Positions 50,422-60,357 are shown, counted from the first letter of the stretch. The stretch: DNA of 64,000 nucleotides from DATMER01 sp034667225 (GCA_034667225.1 JAXDKG010000040.1:124001-188000); one strand, 5' to 3'. Notes: a model not told the origin generated them from the sequence alone. A program made the numbers and translations.

Positions 50422-53400
50422 GCGACGCGGACGACCTCGCGCGGCGTCTCGAAGAGCTGCCGCCCAAGCAGCGCCGGCTGCTCGAGCTGCGGCTGGCCCG
50501 CGAGCGCAAGGAGGGGCCGGCGGGCGGCGCCATTCCGGCCCAGCCGCGTGACGGCCGTCCGTTCCCACTCTCCTTTGCCCAGCAGAGGCTCTGGTTTCTC
50601 GACCAGCTCGAGCCCGGCAGCCCCTGGTACAACATGGTCGTCCCCCTGCGTCTGACCGGGCGGCTGGATGCCGCGGCGCTCGCCGCGGTGCTCGACGAGA
50701 TCGAGCGGCGTCACGAGGTGCTGCGCACCACCTTCGCCCTGGCCGGCGACGGGAGCGCGGCCCAGGTCGTCGGCCCGCCGGCCGGGCTGCCTCTGCGCGG
50801 AGTCGATCTGGGAGGCCTCCCGCCCGCCGTGCGCGAGGCCGAGCTCCTGCGTCTCCTCGCCGCCGAAGCCCGGCGCCCGTTCGACCTGGCGCGCGGGCCA
50901 CTCCTGCGCGCCGTCCTCTACTCGATGAGCGAAACCGAGCATGCGTTCCTCCTCTGCATGCACCACATCGTCTCGGACGGCTGGTCTCTCGGCGTGCTGG
51001 TCAAGGAGGTCGCGGCGCTCTACGAGGCCTTTTCGCACGGCCTGGCATCGCCGCTCGCCTCGTTGCCAGTCCAGTACGCGGACTTCGCCGTCTGGCAGCG
51101 CAGTCTCCTCTCCGGCCCGGTGCTGGCGGATCTCCTCGCTTATTGGACGCGGCAGCTCGCGGGAATGCCACCGCTCGTCGAGCTGCCGACCGACCGGCCG
51201 CGCCCGGCTGTCCAGACCTTCCGCGGCGCGAACCTGCCGTTCGCCGTACCCCTGGGCGCGACGGCGGGGGTCCAGGCGCTTTCGATGCGCGAAGGGGCCA
51301 CGCCATTCATGACCCTTCTCGCCGCTTTCCTGGCGTTGCTTCACCGCTACACCGGGCAGAGCGACCTCGCCGTCGGCTCGCCGATCGCCAACCGCGGCCG
51401 GGTGGAGCTCGAAGGGCTGATCGGTTTCTTCGTCAACACCCTGGTGCTGCGCGGCGACCTCTCCGGAGACCCCGGCTTCCGCGATCTGCTGGCGCGAGTG
51501 AAGTCGCTGGCGGTAGGCGCCTACGTTCACCAGGACCTGCCGTTCGAAAAGCTGGTCGAGGAGCTCGAGCCCGAGCGGGAGCTCTCGCACGCGCCGCTCT
51601 TCCAGGTGCTGTTCGTGCTGCAGAACGCGCCGGTGCCGGCCCTCGACCTCGCCGGGCTGACGCTCGCTCCTCTGGCGGCGCGCATCGGCACGTCGAAGTT
51701 CGACCTCTCCCTCTATCTCTGGGAGGGCGGCTCCGAGCTTGGCGGTCACTTCGAGTACAACACCGACCTCTTCGACTCGGCGACGATCGCGCGCCTCGCG
51801 GATCACTTCGTGCGCCTCCTGGAAGGGGTGCTCGCCGATCCCGCGCGGCGGATCTCGGAGCTGCCGCTCCTCGGCCCGGTAGAGAGGCATTGGCTGCTCT
51901 GCGAAACCAGCGGCACGGAGCCGGCGTTCCCCGTCGATCCCGGGCTCACGCGCCTCCATCACCCCTTCGAGGCGCAGGCGGCGCGCACGCCGGACGCCGT
52001 CGCCCTGGTGGCCGGAGAAGAGCGGCTGACCTACCGCGAGCTCCACGGCCGGGCGAACCAGCTCGCCCATCGCCTGGCCGGTCTCGGGGTCGGTCCGGAG
52101 AGCCTGGTGGGCATCGCGATGCGGCGCTCGGCCGACCTGGTGGTGGCGATCCTCGCGACGTTGAAGGCCGGCGGCGCCTACGTGCCGCTCGATCCCGAGT
52201 ACCCAGCCGAGCGCCTCGCCTTCATCCTCGAGGACTCCCGCGCGCCGGTGCTGATCGTGGATACCCGTGACGCGACGGGCGCGATCGGCGGCGGTGCCCG
52301 GAGGATCTGCCCCGCCGCCGAGCAGCCGGCGATTGCCATGCTCCCGAAGACGCCGCCGGCGGTCTCCGGCCCTGCCGGGCTCGCCTACGTGATCTACACC
52401 TCCGGCTCGACCGGCCGTCCCAAGGGGGTCGCCATCGAGCACCGGAGCGCCCTTCTTTTCCTCCACTGGGCGCGCGAGGCCTTCACGCAGCCGGAGCTGG
52501 AGGGAGTCCTGTTCTCGACCTCGATCTGCTTCGACCTGTCGATCTTCGAGCTTTTCGCTCCCCTCTCGTGGGGCGGCAAGATCATCCTGGCCGAGGACGT
52601 GCTCGCGCTGGCCGAGCTGCCGGCAGCCGCCGAGGTGACGCTCGTCAACACCGTGCCCTCGGCGATCTCCGAGCTGGTTCGGCTGGGGGTCCTGCCGCTC
52701 TCGGTGCACACGGTGAACCTCGCTGGCGAGCCGCTTTCGCGCGCCCTTGCGGACCGGGTCTACGCCGAGCCCGGGGTCGAGCGCCTCTACGACCTCTATG
52801 GACCCTCGGAGGACACGACCTATTCGACTTTCGCGCTCGCGGACCGGGGGAGCGCCGAGGAGCCCGCGATCGGCCGGCCGTTGCCGGGGACGCGCGCCCA
52901 CCTGCTCGACCGCCAGCTCCAGTTGGTGCCCCTGGGGGTACCCGGCGAGCTCTGCCTGGCCGGCGACGGCCTGGCCCGCGGGTATCTCGGCCGTCCCGAG
53001 CTGACGGCGGACAGATTCATCCCCGACCCCTTCTGTGCGGAGCCGGGGCAGCCGGGGGGGCGCCTCTACCGCACCGGCGACCTGGCGCGCTGGCTTCCCG
53101 ACGGCAACCTCGTCTACCTGGGCCGGATCGATCATCAGGTCAAGATCCGGGGATTCCGCATTGAGCTGGGGGAGATCGAGGCCGCCCTCCACGCCCATCC
53201 GGCGGTGCGCGAGGCGGTCGTCACGGCCGGCGCCGGCCCGAGCGGCGAGCAGCGCCTGGCTGCTTACGTCGTGCAGGGCGAGGACCATGAGGGGATCGGC
53301 GGGGAGGGCGAAGAGATCGCAGCCTGGCGGGAGGAGCACGTCGCCCAGTGGCAGGCGCTCTACGAGCACACCTACGCCGATCCAGCGGAACGAGCCGCCG

Positions 53401-55790
53401 GCGGCGACTCCACGTTCAACATCGCCGGCTGGAACAGCAGCTACACGGGCGAGCCGATCCTGGCCGTGGAGATGGCTTCCTGGGTCGATTCGACCATCGA
53501 GCGCATCCTGGCGCTGGCCGCGGAGCTGCCCGCGCATCCACCCAGAATCATGGAGATCGGCTGCGGCACCGGCCTGATGCTCTTCCGGCTCGCTCCGCAC
53601 GCAGTGTGCTACGAAGGGCGCGACTTTTCCGCCGCGGCGGTCCGCTACGTCGAGACGCAGCTCGCGGAGCTGGCGGCGGCGGGCCGGCCGCTGCCGGGGG
53701 TATCGGTCGCGCAGCGCACGGCGGACGACTTCTCGGGGGTGGAGCCCGGCTCGTTCGACCTCGTCATCCTCAACTCGGTCGTGCAGTACTTCCCTGACGT
53801 CGAGTACCTGCGCCGGGTGCTCGCCGGCGCCGTGCGGGCCACGGCGCCCGGCGGCGCGGTGTTCGTGGGCGACGTGCGCAGCCTGCCCCTCCTGGGGGCC
53901 TTCGCGGCTTCGATCGAGCTTCATCAGGCCCCGAACCTGCCGCTCGACGATCTGGCCCGGCAGGTGCGCCGGCGGGTCCAGGGAGAGGAGGAGCTGGTCC
54001 TCGATCCGGCGTTCTTCGGCGCGCTCGCCAAGGATCTGCCCGAGGTCAAGCGCGCCGATGTCTGGCTGAAGCGCGGCCGGCAGGACAACGAGCTGGTCCG
54101 CTTCCGCTGCGACGCCGTGCTCCGGCTGCACGGGGAGAGCGGCTCCGAGGCAAAAAAGCCGCCGTCGCCGGCCACGATCCGCCTCGGCTGGGCCGAGCGG
54201 AGCCTGTCGCTCGATTCCGTGCGGCGGATGCTCCTCGACGAGCAGCCGCCGGACCTGACGCTGTTCGGCGTCCCCAACGCCCGGGTGCTGGCAGCCGTGG
54301 AAGACATACGCCGAATGGATGAGCCCGGTGATATCCCCTCCAGAGCAGCCGGAGAGCAGGGGATTGAGCCGGAAGACTTCTGGAGCCTTGGGGAGGAGCT
54401 GGGCTACACGGTGGAGGTCGGATGGACGGACTCGGCGGCCCAAGGCAGCTACGAGGTCCGTTTCCACCCCCAGGATGGGGAGGCCGTCTCCGCACAGCCG
54501 GCGGAGCGGGCGCGGAGCGTCCATCGGCCCTGGGCCTCCTATGCCAACAATCCGTTGCAGGGGCAGTTCGCGCGCCGGCTGGTGCCGCACCTGCGCGCCT
54601 TCCTGGGGGAGCGGCTTCCCGATCACATGGTGCCCTCGGTCTTCTCCCTGCTGGATTTCCTGCCGCTCACCCCCAACCGCAAGGTCGACCGTCTGGCCCT
54701 GATCCCCCCGGACACGGCTCGGCCCCGGGTCGGCGCGGCCTACGCTGCTCCGCGCACGTCGATAGAGGAGGCGCTGGCGGTGATCTGGTCGGAGGTGCTC
54801 GAGGTGGACCGCATAGGGGTACACGACAACTTCTTCGAGCTTGGCGGGCACTCGCTCCTCGCCGTGCGCCTGTTCGCCGGCATCCGTTCCGCGCTCGGCC
54901 GCGACCTGCCGCTCGCGACGATCTTCCGTGCCCCGACGATCGCCCTGCTGGCGGCGCTCCTTGGAGAGGGGGCCGCTGCTGCTCACGGCGGCGCCCTCGT
55001 CGGGCTGCAGACCGGCGGCTCCCGCCGGCCTTTCTTCTTCGTCCATCCGGTCGGCGGCAGCGTCTTCTGCTACACGAAGCTGGCCCGGGCACTGGGGCCC
55101 GATCAGCCGGTCTACGGTCTGCAGTCTCCTGAAGAAGCCGGCGCGGCTCCGGCGAGCCTGGAAGAGATGGCGGAGAGCTATCTCGTCGCGCTGCGGGCAG
55201 TGCAACCCGAGGGACCCTACCGTCTGGGCGGCTGGTCGATGGGCGGCGTGGTCGCCTTCGAGATGGCCCGCCAGCTCGCCGCGCGCGGCGAAGAGGTCGA
55301 GCAGCTCGCGGTGCTCGACGTGTTCGCCCCCGGCCGCAGCTTCCTCGGCGAAGGAGTCGTGGACGAGGGGACTCTCCTCGCCTGGTTCGCCCGCGATCTT
55401 GCAGGACTCCTCGGCAAGCCTCTCCCGCGGGAGATGGAGAATCTCTCCGCCGACTCGCCGCTGCCTGAGGCCTTTGCGCGGGCACAGGAGGTGGGCCTGC
55501 TGCCTGCCGGGCTCGACTTCGTGGCGGCTGCCCGCCGGTTCGAGGTCTTCCGGGCCAACCTGCGGCGGCTCGCACGCTACACCGCGGAACCCTATCCTGG
55601 CCGTGTCCAGCTCTTCCGCGCCGCCGGCTCCCACTTCGTCGACCCGGCAGACCCGACGCTCGGCTGGGCCGCTCTCGCGGCCGGTGGAGTCGCGCTCCAG
55701 GAGCTCCCGGGCAACCACTGGGCGATCGTGCGCTCGCCGGCCGTCGAAGCCGTGGCGGCGGCGCTCCGGATCGAAGGAGAAGGCCGGTGA
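50418..55790 (+). CDS. Terminal NRPS 1, 1790 aa: C-A(nMT)-T-TE, predicted N-methyl-Ala
   Basis: The ATG at 50418 overlaps the exporter stop. The N-terminus (residues 1-32, LEELPPKQRRLLELRLARER) is a charged docking-type helix. The C domain (about 45-490) has HHIVSDGWS. The A domain (about 515-1430) reads DLFNNALTYK, so Ala, and is interrupted after GEIEAAL by an N-methyltransferase at about 960-1370 with the SAM loop MEIGCGTG (E1046-G1050). The A10 motif is PNRKVDR instead of PNGKVDR, with the Lys kept. The T domain has ELGGHSLLAVRL. The TE (about 1535-1790) has GWSMGG (S1607) and GNHW (H1767). It should add N-methyl-Ala and release or cyclise the chain. It closely resembles the next gene, apart from the A core and the nMT insertion. 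Confidence 0.95.
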   Translation: MSDADDLARRLEELPPKQRRLLELRLARERKEGPAGGAIPAQPRDGRPFPLSFAQQRLWFLDQLEPGSPWYNMVVPLRLTGRLDAAALAAVLDEIERRHEVLRTTFALAGDGSAAQVVGPPAGLPLRGVDLGGLPPAVREAELLRLLAAEARRPFDLARGPLLRAVLYSMSETEHAFLLCMHHIVSDGWSLGVLVKEVAALYEAFSHGLASPLASLPVQYADFAVWQRSLLSGPVLADLLAYWTRQLAGMPPLVELPTDRPRPAVQTFRGANLPFAVPLGATAGVQALSMREGATPFMTLLAAFLALLHRYTGQSDLAVGSPIANRGRVELEGLIGFFVNTLVLRGDLSGDPGFRDLLARVKSLAVGAYVHQDLPFEKLVEELEPERELSHAPLFQVLFVLQNAPVPALDLAGLTLAPLAARIGTSKFDLSLYLWEGGSELGGHFEYNTDLFDSATIARLADHFVRLLEGVLADPARRISELPLLGPVERHWLLCETSGTEPAFPVDPGLTRLHHPFEAQAARTPDAVALVAGEERLTYRELHGRANQLAHRLAGLGVGPESLVGIAMRRSADLVVAILATLKAGGAYVPLDPEYPAERLAFILEDSRAPVLIVDTRDATGAIGGGARRICPAAEQPAIAMLPKTPPAVSGPAGLAYVIYTSGSTGRPKGVAIEHRSALLFLHWAREAFTQPELEGVLFSTSICFDLSIFELFAPLSWGGKIILAEDVLALAELPAAAEVTLVNTVPSAISELVRLGVLPLSVHTVNLAGEPLSRALADRVYAEPGVERLYDLYGPSEDTTYSTFALADRGSAEEPAIGRPLPGTRAHLLDRQLQLVPLGVPGELCLAGDGLARGYLGRPELTADRFIPDPFCAEPGQPGGRLYRTGDLARWLPDGNLVYLGRIDHQVKIRGFRIELGEIEAALHAHPAVREAVVTAGAGPSGEQRLAAYVVQGEDHEGIGGEGEEIAAWREEHVAQWQALYEHTYADPAERAAGGDSTFNIAGWNSSYTGEPILAVEMASWVDSTIERILALAAELPAHPPRIMEIGCGTGLMLFRLAPHAVCYEGRDFSAAAVRYVETQLAELAAAGRPLPGVSVAQRTADDFSGVEPGSFDLVILNSVVQYFPDVEYLRRVLAGAVRATAPGGAVFVGDVRSLPLLGAFAASIELHQAPNLPLDDLARQVRRRVQGEEELVLDPAFFGALAKDLPEVKRADVWLKRGRQDNELVRFRCDAVLRLHGESGSEAKKPPSPATIRLGWAERSLSLDSVRRMLLDEQPPDLTLFGVPNARVLAAVEDIRRMDEPGDIPSRAAGEQGIEPEDFWSLGEELGYTVEVGWTDSAAQGSYEVRFHPQDGEAVSAQPAERARSVHRPWASYANNPLQGQFARRLVPHLRAFLGERLPDHMVPSVFSLLDFLPLTPNRKVDRLALIPPDTARPRVGAAYAAPRTSIEEALAVIWSEVLEVDRIGVHDNFFELGGHSLLAVRLFAGIRSALGRDLPLATIFRAPTIALLAALLGEGAAAAHGGALVGLQTGGSRRPFFFVHPVGGSVFCYTKLARALGPDQPVYGLQSPEEAGAAPASLEEMAESYLVALRAVQPEGPYRLGGWSMGGVVAFEMARQLAARGEEVEQLAVLDVFAPGRSFLGEGVVDEGTLLAWFARDLAGLLGKPLPREMENLSADSPLPEAFARAQEVGLLPAGLDFVAAARRFEVFRANLRRLARYTAEPYPGRVQLFRAAGSHFVDPADPTLGWAALAAGGVALQELPGNHWAIVRSPAVEAVAAALRIEGEGR

Positions 55791-58700
55791 GTGACGGGGG
55801 AAAGCTCGCGCAGCGCCTGGAAACCCTGTCGCCCAAGCAGCGCCGGCTGATCGAGCTGCGGCTGGCCCGCGAGCGGGCAGCTGGGGCAGCGGCGCCGGTG
55901 GTGGAGCCCATCCAGCCGCAGCCGCGCGACGGCAGGCCGTTCCCGCTCTCCTTCGCCCAGCAGCGGCTCTGGTTTCTCGACCAGCTCGAGCCCGGCAGTC
56001 CCTGGTACAACATGGCCTTCCCCCTGCGCCTGACCGGCCGGCTGGACGCCCCGGCGCTCGCCGCGGCCCTCTCCGAAATCCGGATGCGCCATGAAGCGCT
56101 GCGCACCACTTTCTCCCTGGCAGGAGAGGGAGTAGAGGAGACCGGGGAAGACGCCGCGGTCCAGATCGTCGGACCGCTCTCTGGCCTGCCCCTGCCGCTC
56201 GTCGATCTTCGCGGGCTGCCGCCCGCCGCCAGAGAAACCGAGCTGCCGCGCCTCGTGCAGTCCGAGGCCCGCCGGCCCTTCGACCTCGCGCGCGGGCCGC
56301 TCCTGCGCGGGCTCCTCTACGCGACCCGCGAGGACGAGCACGCGCTGATCCTCGCCATGCACCACATCGTCTGCGACGGCTGGTCGCTGGGCGTGCTGGC
56401 GCGCGAGCTGGGAGGGCTCTACGACACCTTCTCGCGCCGTCGCCCGTCTCCGCTGCCGGCTTTGCCCGTGCAGTACGCCGACTTCGCCGTCTGGCAGCGC
56501 CGGCTCCTCTCCGGCCCGGTGCTCGACGGTCTTCTCTCCTACTGGAAACGGCAGCTCGCGGGCCTGCCGCCGCTCCTCGAGCTGCCGACCGACCGGCCGC
56601 GCCCCCGGGTCCAGACCTTCCGCGGCTCGCTCCTTCCCGTCGCGCTTCCTCCCGGCACCACGGCCGCCGTCCGGGAGCTATCCAGGCGCTCAGGGGCGAC
56701 CCCGTTCATGACTCTGCTCGCCGCGTTCTTCGCGCTGCTCCGGCGCCACACCCGGCAGGACGACCTGGCGGTGGGCTCGCCCGTCGCCAACCGCGGCCGG
56801 GTGGAGATCGAAGGGCTGATCGGCTTCTTCGTCAACACCCTGGTGCTGCGCACGGACCTGGGCGGCGATCCGCCTTTCCGCGAGTTGCTGGCGCGGGTGC
56901 GGGCGGTGGCGGCCGGCGCCTACGCGCACCAGGACCTGCCGTTCGAGACGCTGGTCCAGGAGATCGACCCCGAGCGCCAGCTCTCGCACAACCCGCTCTT
57001 CCAGGTGATGTTCCTGCTCCAGAACGCCCCGATGCCGGAGCTCTCCGTCTCGGGATTGAAGCTCTCGCCGCTGGCGGTGGGCGGCGGCACCTCGAAGTTC
57101 GACCTCTCCCTCCACTTCTGGGAAGCCGAGCCCGAGCTCGTCGGCTACTTCGAGTACAACACCGACCTCTTCGACCGGGCGACCGTCGCCCGCCTGGCGG
57201 ACCACTTCGTGCGCCTGCTCCAGGGCGTGCTCGCCGACCCGGACAGCCGCCTCTCGGCCCTGCCGCTCCTGGCCCCCGCCGAGCGCCGGCAGGTGCTCGG
57301 CGAGTGGAACGACTCCGCCGCGGACTACCCGCGCGATGCCTGCCTCCATCATCTCTTCGTAGCGCAGGCGGAGCGCACGCCCGATGCCGTGGCCCTCATG
57401 GATTGGCAGGGCCGGGAGCGTCTCACCTACGCAGAGCTCGCCGGCCGGGCCGGGCACCTGGCCTGCCGCCTGCGGGATCTGGGCGTAGGCCCCGACGTGC
57501 CGGTCGCGGTCTGCCTCCGACGATCGCCGGCCATGACGGTCGCCGTTCTCGCCGCCCTGGGAGCCGGCGGCGCCTACGTGCCGGTCGATCCCTCCTATCC
57601 CCGCGAACGGCTGGAGATGATGCTGGCGATCGCCCGGCCGCGCGTGCTGTTGACCGAGGCAAGCTTGAAGGACGCCATCCCCGCCGGGGATTTCGAGGTG
57701 ATCTGCCTGGATGCGGAGGAGGGGAGCGGTCCATTCCCCCAGGTGGCCGTCAGCCTCGACAACCTCGCCTACGTGATCTTCACCTCGGGCTCCACGGGCG
57801 TGCCTAAGGGCGTCGCCATGCCGCACCGCCCCCTCGTCAACCTGCTCGCCTGGCAGCTCCGGAATTCGGTGCTCGGCCCAGGGGCGAAGACCCTGCAGTT
57901 CGCCTCGCTCTCCTTCGACGTCTCCTGCCAGGAGCTGTTCTCGACCTGGGCCGCGGGCGGCACGCTGGTGCTGATCTCCGAGGAGCTGCGGCTGGATCCG
58001 GGGGCGCTGCTCGACGCCCTGCGCAGCCAGGAGATCGAGCGCCTGTTCCTGCCCTTCGTGGCCCTGCAACAGCTCGCCGAGATTGCCGCCGAGCGTGACT
58101 TGTGGCCAGAGGCGTTGCGCGAGGTCGTCACGGCCGGCGAGCAGCTCCAGATCACACCGGCGGTCGCCGAGCTGTTCACCCGGCTCCCGAAGTGCCGGCT
58201 GTTCAACCAGTACGGCCCCTCGGAGACCCACGTGGCGACCGCCTACGCACTCCCTGGACTGGCACGGACCTGGCCCGCCCTGCCTTCGGTCGGCATCCCG
58301 GTCGCGAACACCCGCGTCCTCCTGCTTGATGGCGGCCTGGTTCCGGCGGGGGTGCCGGGGGAGCTGTGCATCGGCGGCGACTGCCTGGCCCGGGGCTATC
58401 TCTCCCGTCCGGACCTCACCGCCGACCGCTTCGTACCCGACCCGTTCGCGGACGGCGAGCGCCTCTACCGCACCGGCGACCTCGCCCGCTGGCATCGGGA
58501 CGGCAATCTGGAGTTCCTGGGCCGCACCGACCAGCAGCTCAAGATCCGCGGCTTCCGGGTGGAGCCAGGAGAGATCGAGGCGGTGCTCGCCGCCCATCCC
58601 GCGGTGCGCGAAGCCGCCGTCGTCGCGCGGCAGGACCCCGGCGTTGATTTGAAAACTGGGGCCCGCCGGCTGGTGGCCTACCTCGCCACTCAGGGAACGG

Positions 58701-59863
58701 TCACGGCCGGCGAGCTGCGAGCCGCGGTGCGCGAGCGGCTCCCGGACTACATGGTGCCCTCGGCGTTCCACTTCCTGGAGGCGCTGCCGCTCACCCCGAG
58801 CGGCAAGATCGATCGGCGTGGGCTGCCCGATTTGGAAGCAGCGGGGGAGCTGATGGGGGGGGAAACCGGTTCCGTGCCGCCACGCACGCCGCTCGAAGAA
58901 GAGATCGCCGCCATCTGGCGTCAGGTGATGGGCGTCGAGCGGGTGGGCGTGCACGACAACTTCTTCGACCTCGGTGGCCATTCGCTTCTGGCCGTGAGGT
59001 TGCTCGCCCGCATCCGCCGCCAGCTCGGCCGCGACCTGCCGCTGGCGAGCCTCTTCGCCGGACCGACGATCGCGCATCAGGCCATGGCGATCGAGCGCGA
59101 ACCCGTGTCCGACACACCCCTGGTGACCCTGCGCAGCAGCGGCACGCAACGCCCCCTCTTCCTGGTCCATCCGGTCGGCGGCAGCGTCTTCTGCTACACG
59201 GAGCTGACCCGCATCCTGGGACCCGATCAGCCCGTCTACGGCCTGCAATCTCTCGAGACGGATGGGACGCTCGAAGAGATGGCCGCGGCCTACCTGGAAG
59301 CCCTGCGCGCCGTGCAGCCCGAGGGACCCTACCGCCTGGGAGGCTGGTCCATGGGCGGTGTGGTGGCCTTCGAGATGGCGCGCCAACTGGACGGGCAGGT
59401 CGAGCAGCTCGCCGTGCTGGACGTCCCCGCTCCCAGCCAAGGCGAGGCCGTGGACGAGGGGACCCTCCGCGCCTGGTTCGCCCGCGATCTGGCGGGGCTC
59501 CAGGGCAAGCCTCTCCCCGAGGAGCTCGGGAGCCTCTCCGCCGATACGCCGCTGTCCGAGGCTTTCGCGCGGGTGCAGGAGCTCGGTCTGCTGCCCGACG
59601 GCCTGGACTTCACGGCTGCCGCCCGCCGCTTCGAGATCTTCCGGGCCAACCTGCGGCGGAGCGAGCGCTACGCCGCGCATCCCTATCCGGGCCGCATCCA
59701 GCTCTTCCGGGCCGAAGCCTCCCACTTCGACGATCCGGCGGACCCGACGCTCGGCTGGGGAGCCCTCGCGGCCGGCGGGGTAGAGCTCCGCCAGCTCCCG
59801 GGCAGCCATTGGGCGATCGTCAGCCCGCCGGCCGTGGAAGCCGTGGCCGCGGCGCTCCGTTGA
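55787..59863 (+). CDS. Terminal NRPS 2, 1358 aa: C-A-T-TE, Pro-like code
   Basis: A GTG start at 55787 overlaps the previous stop (GTGA), with AAGGAG 7 nt upstream. The N-terminal 31 residues (LETLSPKQRRLIELRLARER) nearly copy the docking helix of the preceding protein. The C domain (about 48-505) has HHIVCDGWS. The A domain (about 518-1015) reads DVQFVAQVAK, nearest to Pro-type codes such as DVQLIAHVVK, but with Gln and Ala at positions 322 and 331, so the residue is unsure. The T domain (about 1037-1100) has DLGGHSLLAVRL. The TE (about 1120-1358) has GWSMGG (S1188) and GSHW (H1341). There is no nMT. C, T and TE are close homologues of those in the gene before it, suggesting tandem duplication with replacement of the A core. 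Confidence 0.95.
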   Translation: MSDGGKLAQRLETLSPKQRRLIELRLARERAAGAAAPVVEPIQPQPRDGRPFPLSFAQQRLWFLDQLEPGSPWYNMAFPLRLTGRLDAPALAAALSEIRMRHEALRTTFSLAGEGVEETGEDAAVQIVGPLSGLPLPLVDLRGLPPAARETELPRLVQSEARRPFDLARGPLLRGLLYATREDEHALILAMHHIVCDGWSLGVLARELGGLYDTFSRRRPSPLPALPVQYADFAVWQRRLLSGPVLDGLLSYWKRQLAGLPPLLELPTDRPRPRVQTFRGSLLPVALPPGTTAAVRELSRRSGATPFMTLLAAFFALLRRHTRQDDLAVGSPVANRGRVEIEGLIGFFVNTLVLRTDLGGDPPFRELLARVRAVAAGAYAHQDLPFETLVQEIDPERQLSHNPLFQVMFLLQNAPMPELSVSGLKLSPLAVGGGTSKFDLSLHFWEAEPELVGYFEYNTDLFDRATVARLADHFVRLLQGVLADPDSRLSALPLLAPAERRQVLGEWNDSAADYPRDACLHHLFVAQAERTPDAVALMDWQGRERLTYAELAGRAGHLACRLRDLGVGPDVPVAVCLRRSPAMTVAVLAALGAGGAYVPVDPSYPRERLEMMLAIARPRVLLTEASLKDAIPAGDFEVICLDAEEGSGPFPQVAVSLDNLAYVIFTSGSTGVPKGVAMPHRPLVNLLAWQLRNSVLGPGAKTLQFASLSFDVSCQELFSTWAAGGTLVLISEELRLDPGALLDALRSQEIERLFLPFVALQQLAEIAAERDLWPEALREVVTAGEQLQITPAVAELFTRLPKCRLFNQYGPSETHVATAYALPGLARTWPALPSVGIPVANTRVLLLDGGLVPAGVPGELCIGGDCLARGYLSRPDLTADRFVPDPFADGERLYRTGDLARWHRDGNLEFLGRTDQQLKIRGFRVEPGEIEAVLAAHPAVREAAVVARQDPGVDLKTGARRLVAYLATQGTVTAGELRAAVRERLPDYMVPSAFHFLEALPLTPSGKIDRRGLPDLEAAGELMGGETGSVPPRTPLEEEIAAIWRQVMGVERVGVHDNFFDLGGHSLLAVRLLARIRRQLGRDLPLASLFAGPTIAHQAMAIEREPVSDTPLVTLRSSGTQRPLFLVHPVGGSVFCYTELTRILGPDQPVYGLQSLETDGTLEEMAAAYLEALRAVQPEGPYRLGGWSMGGVVAFEMARQLDGQVEQLAVLDVPAPSQGEAVDEGTLRAWFARDLAGLQGKPLPEELGSLSADTPLSEAFARVQELGLLPDGLDFTAAARRFEIFRANLRRSERYAAHPYPGRIQLFRAEASHFDDPADPTLGWGALAAGGVELRQLPGSHWAIVSPPAVEAVAAALR

Positions 59864-59889
59864 GCTGAGCGCACACAAATACCAAGAGC

Positions 59890-59915
59890 GGCGGGCCCGG
59901 CCCCTCGGGCCCGCC
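59890..59915 (+). terminator. GC-rich stem-loop after the NRPS operon
   Basis: A perfect 10-bp stem (GGCGGGCCCG at 59890-59899, CGGGCCCGCC at 59906-59915) with a 6-nt loop starts 26 nt after the last stop codon. There is no T-run behind it, so it may act with Rho or as a 3'-end stabiliser. A second stem, CCCGGCC-TC-GGCCGGG, lies at 59954-59969. Confidence 0.55.
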
Positions 59916-60072
59916 GAACCTCCTGGGTCCATCGATTGTCAAAGAACCCGCCGCCCGGCCTCGGCCGGGGGCGCCAGGCGAGAAGCAAGAAGAATATCGC
60001 TTCTCATGCGCCTGTGTTGAATCTACTATATAGACGTTGTTTTCCTGAAGTCAACAGGAAGTGCTCCACTTC

Positions 60073-60310
60073 GTCGCGAGCGCCCCGGCCTATGCGCGAG
60101 CGCCTCGGCTACGAGCTTGAGCGGCTCGGGCTGTGCGCGAGCGCCGCAGGCACGAGACGAGCGGCTCGTGCAATGCGCGAACGTCTCGCGCATGAGCTTG
60201 AGCGGCTCAAGCAATGCGCGAGCAGCTCGCGCTCAAGAAAAACGGCTCGTGCGTGCTCCAAGCGCCTCGCGCACGACATGAGCGGCTCGCGCAATGCCCG
60301 AGCGTCTCAG
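60073..60310. repeat. Tandem array of about 20-bp imperfect palindromes
   Basis: Roughly a dozen degenerate units of 19-22 bp. Each is centred on a GAGC-G-nCTC core flanked by GCGC or similar bases (for example GCGAGCGCCTCG, TTGAGCGGCTC, GCGAACGTCTCGCGC). Alternate units are more alike, giving a second period near 41 bp. The units differ in sequence but keep the dyad, so each could form a small hairpin on either strand. It is not a CRISPR: there are no unique spacers. Confidence 0.7.
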
Positions 60311-60328
60311 TCGGTGCTTCAGGCATCG

Positions 60329-60357
60329 TTGACATCACTATAGCGTCATGTTAGCCT
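60329..60357 (+). promoter_or_regulatory. Candidate promoter TTGACA-N17-TAGCCT with TGn extension
   Basis: A consensus -35 box (60329-60334), 17-bp spacer, and TAGCCT (60352-60357) preceded by TGT. It points right, just after the palindrome array, into a region with no evident gene, so it may drive a non-coding transcript. The -10 match is only partial. Confidence 0.35.

Noticed and set aside
60073..60310. CRISPR array
   Set aside because: The units are contiguous and degenerate, with no constant repeat separated by unique spacers, and there are no cas genes nearby.
59936..60343. 135-codon frame over the palindrome array
   Set aside because: Its apparent protein repeat (RERLxHELERL) is just the translated DNA repeat; there is no ribosome binding site or family match, and the units vary in length and break the frame.
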